5,979 nucleotides of DNA. Origin: an uncultured Persicitalea sp. Its GTDB lineage: Bacteria; Bacteroidota; Bacteroidia; Cytophagales; Spirosomataceae. The stretch's first letter is position 1; the number at the start of each line of letters is the position of its first letter. Shown here piece by piece: positions 1 through 5,979 of the stretch. The translations under genes and the position numbers were made by a program. The DNA is taken from the NCBI GenBank assembly GCA_950075905.1, contig CATMVR010000345.1:1-5979 (forward strand). The letters are read 5' to 3'. Under the pieces are notes generated by a model, which saw only the letters and a list, made by a program, of their open reading frames with translations, ran no database searches and was not told the origin of the DNA.

Positions 1-425
1 TTACCCCCTTCCTGAATAGCCGTATTGATCTTGGCCAGAACGGGCTCGATCAGCTGCTGGTACTTGTTTTGCAGTGAAGTCTCGGAATTACGCTGCAAAT
101 CCTGAATAGACGTCTGCAGGTTCTGCAATTCTTTTTCCTTATCGGTACGCAGTACATCCGCCATGCTACCGGCGTTCTTGTTATAGTTATCCAGTTTTTC
201 CTGGAACTCCTTGTACTTATCGGAAAGAGCCTTATCGAGTTGTGCCTTCGTAATTTCGAGTTCATTCTGGATCTTCTTACTTTCGGGAAGCTTACCCAGA
301 ACAAAGTCTACGTTTGTATAGCCTATTTTGGTAGGTGCCGTGGCAGGAGTGGTAGTTGTTTGTGCAAACAGAGGGGTGCATGCTACTGCCAAAACCGCCA
401 TGATGGCCATCACTTGTTTTTTCAT
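1..425 (-). CDS. Skp/OmpH-family periplasmic chaperone, second copy (3' end cut by window edge)
   Basis: By homology pattern this is a periplasmic chaperone that holds unfolded outer-membrane proteins for BamA. The frame opens at an ATG (423-425) and runs 141 codons to the left edge without a stop, so the C-terminus is missing. Residues 1-21 form a signal peptide (MKK start, hydrophobic core, cleavage near LFA-Q). A short Thr/Pro/Ala linker (about 23-33) follows, then the OmpH N-terminal strand (KIGYTNVDFVLGKLPESKK, 33-51). From about 52 to 138 it is Lys/Glu/Gln-rich heptad-like helix, which would form the Skp coiled-coil arms. It starts 10 bases after the stop of the other Skp-like gene, with A-rich sequence and no Shine-Dalgarno motif. 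Cys16 lies in a poor lipobox (AVAC), so a lipoprotein is possible but less likely than signal peptidase I cleavage. Family assignment is firm; the exact client range is inference. Confidence 0.88.
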   Translation of the reverse strand, partial: MKKQVMAIMAVLAVACTPLFAQTTTTPATAPTKIGYTNVDFVLGKLPESKKIQNELEITKAQLDKALSDKYKEFQEKLDNYNKNAGSMADVLRTDKEKELQNLQTSIQDLQRNSETSLQNKYQQLIEPVLAKINTAIQEGG

Positions 426-435
426 TGGTACGTGT

Positions 436-1023
436 TTATTTAGGTTTTTTGGTTATACTATTGGGGTTGGTTGTATTTGAGGGAGTGGCGGCTGCCGCGG
501 CAGCCGGCTTCGTATCGATCCCGAGTTCCTCCATGATATAGTCTGTGTAATCGTGCCGGGGATTGGTATACACCATCACAAAATCACTGGACTTATCAAA
601 CAGGAATTCAAGCCGGCGTTGGGCGCATACTTTTTCGACGGCCCGCTGCACCCGTTCCATAACGGGCTTCATGAGTTCTTTTTTCTTCTGGAACATCATG
701 CCGTCCATACCAAACACCTTATTGTTGTATTCGCGGGCTTCCAGTTCTTTTTCCTTTATTTCGTTTTGTCGCTTTCGTTTCAACTCTTCGGTCAGGAGTA
801 CCTCCTCAGCCATGTAGGCCCGCTGGAGGCGGTCTATTTCGGCGTACTTTTCCTGAATTTCCTTAGCCCATTTCTCAGAAAACTGATTCATCTCCGCTTC
901 GGCCTTCTGGTACTCGGGCATCTTGCTGGTGATATATTCCATATCCACATAGCCAAACTTCTGAGCCTGAGCCTGTAATGCCAAAACGGACGACAAAGCT
1001 ACTAAAAATATGATCTTCTTCAT
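436..1023 (-). CDS. Skp/OmpH-family periplasmic chaperone, first copy
   Basis: This 195-residue protein is a probable periplasmic chaperone for outer-membrane protein precursors. A signal peptide covers residues 1-20, with cleavage at AQA-Q. It is followed by the OmpH start strand KFGYVDMEYITSKMPEYQ (22-39), and a long charged coiled coil runs from about 40 to 125. The closing core LEFLFDKSSDFVMVYTNP (138-155) and DYTDYIMEELGI (158-169) match the family pattern of a beta strand plus a DxT-helix-LG ending. The last 25 residues are a low-complexity tail: KP, six Ala (174-179), then Thr/Asn/Pro/Ser and a basic KKPK end. The core is of usual Skp length and the tail is extra. It begins 49 bases after bamA and ends 10 bases before a second skp-like gene, so cotranscription is likely. 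It is clearly diverged from that neighbour in sequence, so the two may not be redundant. Confidence 0.92.
   Translation of the reverse strand: MKKIIFLVALSSVLALQAQAQKFGYVDMEYITSKMPEYQKAEAEMNQFSEKWAKEIQEKYAEIDRLQRAYMAEEVLLTEELKRKRQNEIKEKELEAREYNNKVFGMDGMMFQKKKELMKPVMERVQRAVEKVCAQRRLEFLFDKSSDFVMVYTNPRHDYTDYIMEELGIDTKPAAAAAATPSNTTNPNSITKKPK
489..506. repeat. 18-base perfect GC-rich palindrome inside the poly-Ala codons
   Basis: CGGCTGCCGCGGCAGCCG reads the same on both strands, with no spacer and a CCGCGG centre. It falls in the codons for the Ala run near the 3' end of the first skp-like gene, about 50 bases before its stop. It could fold as a cruciform or RNA hairpin, but no T-run follows on the minus strand, so it is not a standard terminator. 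Varied Ala codons (GCT, GCC, GCG, GCA) can create such symmetry by chance. Confidence 0.6.
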
Positions 1024-1072
1024 GGGAAGTACCTGCTTTTTTGCCCTCTATAACGAACCGCCATCTGCATTA

Positions 1073-3691
1073 TTATCGTATCTGCTGTCCGATCGTAAAG
1101 TGGAACTGTCCCCCGCTGCGGGTATTGGAGCCCTGGATTTTGTCGAAGCCGTAGCCCCAGTCGATCCCCAGCAAACCAAAGGCGGGCATGAAGATCCTGG
1201 CACCACCCCCAGCCGAGCGCTTGATATCAAACGGGTTGAAATCGCGGTAGCTACCCCAGTTGTTTCCGCCTTCGAGAAAGCCGAGCAGGAAGATCGTTGC
1301 CTGGGGGTTGAGCGATACGGGATAGCGGAGCTCCATCACGTACTTGTTGTACACCACCCCGCCACCACCGGCCAGTGAGCCGCTGGGATTGAGCGGCCCC
1401 ACCTTGCGGTCGCCGTAACCCCGGAGGCCAATGATGTCCTGGTCGGCCAGGGCAAAGGAGCCTTGACCAGCCAGACCCGACCCACCCACAATGAAGCGGC
1501 CAAACGGGCTCAGCCCTACCTTGTCGCCGTAGGTACCCAGGAAGCCCATGTGGGCACGGGCGCTCACCACCAGCTTGCCCGTAATGGTAGCGTACCAGCT
1601 GGCGTCAAACATCCACTTGTGGTACTCTACGAGCTTGAACTTATCCTGCTCGTCCACAAAGTCTCTGGTACGGAACGCCGAATACGGCGGTGTGAACGTG
1701 GCCGCCAGTGAGATATTGGAACCGTTGCGCGGGTACTGGAAATCGCTCAGGGTATTACGCGACAGCGTGGTATTGAACGTAATGTTGTTGGAAATACCGT
1801 TGCTGTAGCCTATGTTGAAAAAGTCGAGGCTGTCGAGCCGGTAGCGCTGCAACGACAGCGAGTGGCTCAGCACCAGGAAGCGATCCGGCTCTTTGAGACG
1901 CTTACCCAACGAAAAGGTAATACCGTTGTTGTAGTACGACCCAATGAACGTCTGTCGGTTGGCTGGAACCCGGGGTCCGCCAAATCCGCCGCCAAATCCG
2001 CCGCCAAATCCACCACCGAAGCCGAAGTTAGAAATACGGTACACCGTCCGGGTCAGGGCCACCCCAAAGTTGATGGGTTTTTTACCCCCCAGCCAGGGCT
2101 CGCTGAACGAAAGTGAGTAGGTCTGGAACTGCCGGCCGTTGGCCTGGAAGCGCACCGACAGCTTCTGCCCGTCGCCCGAGGGCAGGGGCCGCCAGGTGGA
2201 GCGGTTGGGTATGTTGCGAATCGAGAAGTTGTTGAACACCAGACCCAACGTACCCACAAAACCGATGTAGCCACCCCAGCCACCCGATAGCTCAATCTGA
2301 TCGGAGGGTTTCTCTTCTACGGTATACTCAATATCTACGGTACCGTCGCCCTGATTAGGAATGGGGTTGATCTGAATTTTCTCCGGATCAAAATAACCCA
2401 TTTGCGACAGCTGCCGCTGGGTGTTGATGAGTTCTGTCTTGCTGAACTTCTGCCCCGGCAGCGTAAACAACTCGCGAAGTACCACGCGGTCGCTGGTTTT
2501 GGTGTTTCCGTTCAGAATAATGCGGTTGATGGTAGCCTGCTTGCCCTCAAAAATCCGGATCTCGATATCGATAGAGTCCTGCAACACGGAGGTCTCTACC
2601 GGAATAGCCCGGAAATACAGGTAGCCGTCGTCCATGTAGAGCGAGCTGACATCCGCACCGGGAATCCCGTTGATTTTCTTATCCAGTTCTTCGGGGTTAT
2701 AAACATCTCCTTTTTTCAAACCCAGAATCGTGTTCAGACGCTCGGTAGAATGCAGGTAGTTGCCCGTCCAGTTAATGGAGCGGTAGTAGTACTTGGGACC
2801 TTCGTCGATACGCATCACGATACTGATGGTTTCTTCGCCGGCATTTTTGATACTGTCAAACTCGATAGTGGCATCGCGGTAGCCACTTTTGCGGTAAAAC
2901 GCAATGAGCTTGTCCTTGTCTTCTTCATAGACCTTGGGAATATACTTTGAGGGCGTAAACAGGTGCCAGAGTTTCTTCTCCTTGGTTTTTTTCAGCTTCT
3001 TTTTGAGCTTAGCGTCGGTAATGGCCTCGTTGCCTTCGATGATAATCTCCTCGATCTTCACCTTTTTACCTTTATCAACCGTAAAGTTCAGGGTAGCCTG
3101 TCCGCGAGTCGTGTCAGGAATCTGCACCACCTTTACCTTGGTGTTGAAAAAGCCCTTATCCATAAAGTGCTTTTTGATCAGGAGTTGGGTGTTTTTGATC
3201 ACCGTGGGGGTAATTACCCGTCCTTTGATGAGCTTTACTTTATCGTTGAGCGTTTCGCGCTCGCCCTTGCGGATACCCGAGAAAGTGACCGCGTACAGAC
3301 GCGGGCGCTCCTTGATGTGGATGTTGAGCCACACCTTACCATCTTCTACCTTCGTGGCCAGAATCTCGACGTCGTCGAGGGTACCAAAATCCATCATACG
3401 CTTGATGGAGGAAGAAACGGCCGGTCCCGGAATGCGAATCTTATCGCCCACTTTGAGACCGGAAATAGAAACCATCGAGTTGGGGTCCAGAAACTGAGTT
3501 CCTGACACCGTTACTTCGGCAATCTCATACTCTTTGGGATCGGCATAGTCTACGACAGGGCCGGTCTTCTCAACGGTGGGTTTGGGACTGCTGCCCAGGC
3601 CAATGCGCTGCGCCTGCACGGAGGCCGTGCCAACCAGCAGCAGCAGCATTAGAATTTTCACTACCTGGTTCACGTGGGTATATTTTTTCAT
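1073..3691 (-). CDS. bamA: BamA, outer membrane protein assembly factor (Omp85 family)
   Basis: BamA is the central outer-membrane insertase: periplasmic POTRA domains receive barrel precursors and the 16-strand barrel inserts them. Numbered from the ATG at 3691, the protein has 872 residues. A signal peptide (1-27) has a KK start, the core ILMLLLLVG and cleavage at VQA-Q. Five POTRA domains lie at about 55-131, 132-208, 211-299, 302-383 and 386-462. The third carries a Lys-rich insert (KLKKKLKKTKEKK). The Omp85 barrel spans about 466-872 and has the loop-6 motif LRGYGDR (756-762, equivalent to VRGF/Y) and the late GIDWGYGFD motif. The final strand is FHFTIGQQIR. A GTG at 3703 would add four residues and overlap the uppS stop by one base. 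The ATG is preferred because it gives a standard MKK signal peptide with A-rich sequence upstream. It sits 11 bases after uppS and 49 before the skp-like pair. A GFGG repeat lies in predicted loop 3. Confidence 0.96.
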   Translation of the reverse strand: MKKYTHVNQVVKILMLLLLVGTASVQAQRIGLGSSPKPTVEKTGPVVDYADPKEYEIAEVTVSGTQFLDPNSMVSISGLKVGDKIRIPGPAVSSSIKRMMDFGTLDDVEILATKVEDGKVWLNIHIKERPRLYAVTFSGIRKGERETLNDKVKLIKGRVITPTVIKNTQLLIKKHFMDKGFFNTKVKVVQIPDTTRGQATLNFTVDKGKKVKIEEIIIEGNEAITDAKLKKKLKKTKEKKLWHLFTPSKYIPKVYEEDKDKLIAFYRKSGYRDATIEFDSIKNAGEETISIVMRIDEGPKYYYRSINWTGNYLHSTERLNTILGLKKGDVYNPEELDKKINGIPGADVSSLYMDDGYLYFRAIPVETSVLQDSIDIEIRIFEGKQATINRIILNGNTKTSDRVVLRELFTLPGQKFSKTELINTQRQLSQMGYFDPEKIQINPIPNQGDGTVDIEYTVEEKPSDQIELSGGWGGYIGFVGTLGLVFNNFSIRNIPNRSTWRPLPSGDGQKLSVRFQANGRQFQTYSLSFSEPWLGGKKPINFGVALTRTVYRISNFGFGGGFGGGFGGGFGGPRVPANRQTFIGSYYNNGITFSLGKRLKEPDRFLVLSHSLSLQRYRLDSLDFFNIGYSNGISNNITFNTTLSRNTLSDFQYPRNGSNISLAATFTPPYSAFRTRDFVDEQDKFKLVEYHKWMFDASWYATITGKLVVSARAHMGFLGTYGDKVGLSPFGRFIVGGSGLAGQGSFALADQDIIGLRGYGDRKVGPLNPSGSLAGGGGVVYNKYVMELRYPVSLNPQATIFLLGFLEGGNNWGSYRDFNPFDIKRSAGGGARIFMPAFGLLGIDWGYGFDKIQGSNTRSGGQFHFTIGQQIR
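1976..2023 (-). repeat. 12-base tandem repeat encoding (GFGG)4 in BamA
   Basis: Four in-frame 12-base units encode GFGG four times (residues 557-572 from the ATG at 3691). Read on the minus strand, the first unit is diverged (GGCTTCGGTGGT). The second and third are identical (GGATTTGGCGGC), and the fourth differs only in its last base. The near-identity at the DNA level, including synonymous positions, points to recent duplication by slippage. Changes in copy number would keep the reading frame. The repeat lies between barrel strands ending TRTVYRI and starting TFIGSYYNNG, which I place as extracellular loop 3 by analogy with E. coli BamA. Confidence 0.9.
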
Positions 3692-3702
3692 ATTTTTGAT
3701 CA

Positions 3703-4452
3703 CTATGCTTCTTTCACTTTTACCTGGTCGCTCGTTTTCCCAAATCGCCGCTCCCGCTTCTGATACGACACAATGGCCTCGTAGAGATGCGGTTTGCGGA
3801 AGTCAGGCCAGTATACTTCCTCGTAGATGTACAGCTCGGCGTATGCCAGCTGCCAAAGGAGAAAATTACTGATGCGGTGATCGCCCCCGGTACGGAGCAT
3901 CAGATCCACGTCGGGGCGGCCCTGCGTAGCCAGGCGTTCATTCAATAGACCCTCCGTAATGTCTTCGGGTTGTAAGGCTCCTTCTTTTACTTCTTTCGCC
4001 AACTGTTTGGTAGCTTGTATAATATCCCATTTCCCGCTATACCCCAGGGCCAGTATAAGGTTGAGGCCGTTGTTGGTTCGGGTTTGCTCAATGGCATCGG
4101 CCAGTTGCCTGCGGCAGTTGCCCGGCAGGCTGTTCAGATCTCCGATGGAATCGAGCCGGACGTTATTCTTCTGCAAGGTAGGAAGTTCGTCGCGAATGGT
4201 CTGCACCAGCAGCTCCATCAGCGCCTGCACTTCCAGGCGGGGTCTTCCCCAGTTTTCGGTGGAAAACGCGTACAACGTCAGGTATCCCACTCCCAGTTCC
4301 GCGCAGCCTTCGGTCACTTCCCGAACGGCCTTGATGGCGTTTCGGTGGCCAAAAACGCGCGCGGCGCCCTGCTTCTGAGCCCATCGTCCATTGCCGTCCA
4401 TGATAACGGCGATATGTTTTGGCAGATTGCTCAGGTCAATGAGTTCTTTCAT
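3703..4452 (-). CDS. uppS: Isoprenyl transferase / undecaprenyl diphosphate synthase
   Basis: UppS adds isopentenyl diphosphate units in cis to farnesyl diphosphate. This makes the C55 carrier used for peptidoglycan and surface polysaccharide synthesis at the inner membrane. The 249 residues are normal length for the family. All signature motifs are present: HIAVIMDGNGRWA (13-25) with catalytic Asp19, GHRNA (35-39) with His36, TLYAFSTENW (59-68) with Asn67 and Trp68, Glu74, and RTGGDHRISNFLLWQLAYAEL (187-207). The last holds the diphosphate-binding Arg187, Arg193 and Ser195 and the metal-linked Glu206. E. coli equivalents (Asp26, His43, Asn74, Glu81, Arg194, Arg200, Ser202, Glu213) are all shifted by seven. 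Asp191 replaces the usual Glu of this motif. The ATG at 4452 places Asp19 at the expected distance from the N-terminus. It is the first gene of the envelope operon and is followed almost without a gap by bamA. Chain length (C55) is assumed from the family. Confidence 0.97.
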   Translation of the reverse strand: MKELIDLSNLPKHIAVIMDGNGRWAQKQGAARVFGHRNAIKAVREVTEGCAELGVGYLTLYAFSTENWGRPRLEVQALMELLVQTIRDELPTLQKNNVRLDSIGDLNSLPGNCRRQLADAIEQTRTNNGLNLILALGYSGKWDIIQATKQLAKEVKEGALQPEDITEGLLNERLATQGRPDVDLMLRTGGDHRISNFLLWQLAYAELYIYEEVYWPDFRKPHLYEAIVSYQKRERRFGKTSDQVKVKEA

Positions 4453-4638
4453 TTGGCAGGTTCTATTTTAACTTTTTTTAACAAAAAATGCGGCTTTAAA
4501 TGACTCTAACTTCCGCTGGTAAAGGAAGCATCAAAGGGCTGCTTTCATGCTCTGCCCCATACCCGGATGACAAACAGGGGCGCAATTTAGGAATAAGTAC
4601 GACCTCTTCAAAATCAATAGCTTGGGGAATTTGCCGGA
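4453..4638 (-). promoter_or_regulatory. Intergenic leader upstream of uppS; weak promoter-like sequence
   Basis: This 186-base gap has no supportable gene. On the minus strand, TTTTG (ending at 4609) is followed after 19 bases by TAAATT (4589-4584). This loosely resembles the Bacteroidota -33 TTTG / -7 TAnnTTTG promoter but misses the last bases of the -7 element. A 7-pair hairpin with one wobble (4524-4530 with 4540-4546) and a 5-pair GCCCC/GGGGC stem (4554-4558 with 4577-4581) are visible. Neither is followed by a convincing T-run. The final stretch before uppS (about 4462-4488) is strongly A/T-rich, as is common before Bacteroidota start codons. The gap probably ends the regulator transcript and carries the uppS-bamA-skp promoter, but no exact site is proven. 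Confidence 0.3.
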
Positions 4639-5418
4639 TTACAAATTCAGCAGGAGACGGATGGCTTCGCCGTAGGTAGTACCGCTTTGCAGGGATGAGG
4701 CTTTGCGGTCGCGCATGACGAGTATGTATTTACCGTTGAAATAACGTTGGATCTCATTGATATGGTGTGTATTGGCAATACATGAACGGCTGATACGGAC
4801 AAAATGTTCGGGGAGTTTTTCTTCCAGCGTGGTGAGGGTATGGTTGACGAGGTACTGCTGGGCGTCGAGGGTATGCAGAAAGACGTACTTGTCTTCGGCC
4901 TCAAAATGCGAAACCTCCGTAAGCGGAATAAGCAGGATGCGATCGCCGGACTTAACGGAAAGGGAGTACATTTCGGGGCGGGGCTGCATTTTTTCGAGCA
5001 GCCGCATGAGGTTTTCGGAGTACGGATTCGGTGCTTTGCCGGTACCGATCAGCTCGGCCCGGCTGCGAACCTTCTCCACGGTTTTTTGCAGTCGCTCGCT
5101 TTCGATGGGTTTCAGCAGGTAGTCTACCGAGTTTTCCTCAAAGGCCCGGATGGCGTACTGATCGTAGGCCGTGGCAAAAACCACCATGGGCATCACACTC
5201 ACTTTGGCCAGCATCTCGAAGCCATTGAGCAGGGGCATCTCGATATCCAGGAAAATCAGGTCAGGCCGGTGCGTTTCGATCAGAGAGAGCCCCTCGGCGC
5301 CATTGCGGCCCTCGGTTAGTATCGAGAATGTGTCGGTGTAGTCGCCCAGAAGGCGTTTGAGACGGTTGAGCGCCAGCTGCTCGTCGTCGATCAGGATAGT
5401 CGAAAGAGGTAATTTCAT
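4639..5418 (-). CDS. LytTR-family two-component response regulator
   Basis: This transcription regulator is activated by phosphorylation and binds DNA through a LytTR domain (AlgR/AgrA/LytR type). From the ATG at 5418 it has 259 residues. The receiver domain (about 5-120) has the acidic pocket DDE (11-13), the phosphate-accepting Asp58 in DLIFLDIEMP, Thr83 in FATAYD and Lys103 in LLKPI, so it looks functional. A linker (about 121-148) leads to the LytTR domain (about 150-259), with typical segments SGDRILLIPLTEVSHFEAEDKYVFLHT, LEEKLPEHFVRISRSCIAN and INEIQRYFNGKYILVM. A start at 5448 would add ten residues (MGPVVLLHTI) that do not fit the receiver fold, so the inner ATG is preferred. It follows the sensor kinase gene by 75 bases and is almost certainly its partner. 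Targets and signal are unknown. The next gene, uppS, is 186 bases away and is probably a separate unit. Confidence 0.94.
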   Translation of the reverse strand: MKLPLSTILIDDEQLALNRLKRLLGDYTDTFSILTEGRNGAEGLSLIETHRPDLIFLDIEMPLLNGFEMLAKVSVMPMVVFATAYDQYAIRAFEENSVDYLLKPIESERLQKTVEKVRSRAELIGTGKAPNPYSENLMRLLEKMQPRPEMYSLSVKSGDRILLIPLTEVSHFEAEDKYVFLHTLDAQQYLVNHTLTTLEEKLPEHFVRISRSCIANTHHINEIQRYFNGKYILVMRDRKASSLQSGTTYGEAIRLLLNL

Positions 5419-5493
5419 AATAGTATGCAGTAGTACAACCGGCCCCAAAAATACAGAAATCTCCCGGCCTCGCCACCAGAAAAGGCAAAGCCA

Positions 5494-5979
5494 CTATACT
5501 GTTGCGGGTGCATCCGAACCCGGATAAGTTGCCGCCGGGGTTTTGCCCGGCTCCTGATCAAATTCTTTTTTGGTTAGTAGCTCTTTCTTCACCCGCACAC
5601 ACACGTGCTTGGCGGGGGCATTCTGAAGCTCCACCGCGGCTTCATGCTGGTAAAGTAGTTTTAGTTTTTCCTGAATGCTCCTTATACCGTAGCCCACTGA
5701 CAGACTTTCCTGAAAAACCGGGCCGTTGTCGTACACGCAGAGATTCAGCCATCCCTGCTCCTCATAGATGCGGATACGGATGCACCCCTTACCGGCCAAT
5801 TTGCTGATACCGTGCTTGACGGCGTTCTCGACAATAGGCTGCAGCAAAAACTTCGGAATAGTTAGCTGCTGCAAATCGGCAGTATCTACCTGCACTTCAA
5901 ACTGCAGCCGGTCGCCAAACCGTACCTGCTCTACCTGCAGGTAGGTTCGTACCATTTCGGGTTCGTTGGCCACGGTATC
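5494..5979 (-). CDS. LytS/YehU-type sensor histidine kinase, C-terminal part (5' end cut by window edge)
   Basis: Only the last 161 codons plus the stop are present; the frame stays open to the right edge, so the sensor region and His-kinase phosphoacceptor lie outside. The visible start YLQVEQVRFGDRLQFEVQV is the end of the His_kinase domain (the family pattern is YLxIExxRFxxRL). An HATPase domain follows, with an N-box (FLLQPIVENAVKHGI), a G1-like box (VYDNGP) and a G2-like box (GYGIRSIQEKLKLLY). These mark the LytS subfamily, normally paired with LytTR regulators, as here. The domain ends near VCVRVKK. A polar, Pro/Ala-rich tail of roughly 30 residues (from about KELLTKKEFDQEPGK to the stop) extends beyond it and has no recognised motif. 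A GTG at 5971-5973 is an internal Val, not the start. The missing part probably contains membrane segments or a ligand-binding sensor, by family knowledge only. Confidence 0.94.
   Translation of the reverse strand, partial: DTVANEPEMVRTYLQVEQVRFGDRLQFEVQVDTADLQQLTIPKFLLQPIVENAVKHGISKLAGKGCIRIRIYEEQGWLNLCVYDNGPVFQESLSVGYGIRSIQEKLKLLYQHEAAVELQNAPAKHVCVRVKKELLTKKEFDQEPGKTPAATYPGSDAPATV

Noticed and set aside
50..304. Minus-strand open frame of 84 codons, Arg/Ser-rich
   Set aside because: It is an out-of-frame reading of the second skp-like gene, which is open through the same region with a clear OmpH pattern and signal peptide.
363..425. Lipoprotein signal (Cys16) in the second skp-like protein
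   Set aside because: The residue three before the Cys is Ala, not Leu, and a better signal peptidase I site (LFA-Q) follows. Skp proteins are usually soluble.
1024..1072. Independent promoter for the skp-like genes in the 49-base gap after bamA
   Set aside because: No TAnnTTTG-like element with a correctly spaced TTTG is visible on the minus strand. Readthrough from bamA is simpler.
2402..2950. Plus-strand open frame of 182 codons, and other long plus-strand frames at 553-978, 2934-3505 and 4015-4503
   Set aside because: All lie antisense to well-supported conserved genes, and their translations show no domain or signal pattern.
4554..4581. GCCCC/GGGGC inverted repeat as a terminator for the LytTR regulator gene
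   Set aside because: Only five pairs around an 18-base loop, with no T-run after it on the minus strand.
5419..5493. Small gene or separate promoter between the kinase and regulator genes
   Set aside because: The 75-base gap shows no start with a plausible peptide and no recognisable promoter. The ten-residue upstream extension of the regulator does not fit its receiver fold.

Overview
The window looks like chromosomal DNA of a Bacteroidota bacterium, probably of the Cytophagales (Spirosoma/Dyadobacter-like). This rests on the gene order uppS-bamA-ompH-ompH with no cdsA or rseP between, A-rich sequence rather than Shine-Dalgarno motifs before start codons, and a LytS-type kinase/LytTR regulator pair. 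The lineage is an inference from gene content and recalled family features, not from a search. All supported genes lie on the minus strand, so the window reads biologically from right to left. Plus-strand open frames are antisense shadows.

Right part (4639-5979): the C-terminal half of a LytS/YehU-type sensor histidine kinase, cut by the right edge. It is followed after about 75 bases by its likely partner, a LytTR-family response regulator with a receiver domain and a LytTR DNA-binding domain. The signal and targets cannot be read from this window.

Middle (4453-4638): a 186-base gap with no gene. It holds the end of the regulator unit and the leader of the envelope operon. Only weak promoter-like and hairpin sequences are visible.

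Left part (1-4452): a tight envelope-biogenesis operon. UppS makes the C55 undecaprenyl diphosphate carrier for peptidoglycan and O-antigen-type polymers. BamA, with a signal peptide, five POTRA domains and a 16-strand barrel, inserts outer-membrane proteins. Two tandem, diverged Skp/OmpH-like periplasmic chaperones would deliver barrel precursors to BamA. The second is cut by the left edge. Spacing is 49 bases or less throughout, so the genes are probably cotranscribed and link lipid-carrier supply with outer-membrane protein assembly.

I see no phage, insertion sequence, CRISPR, RNA gene or clearly new system. The most distinctive points are a GFGG tandem repeat in a predicted surface loop of BamA, the non-aromatic C-terminus of BamA, and the divergence of the two Skp paralogs.
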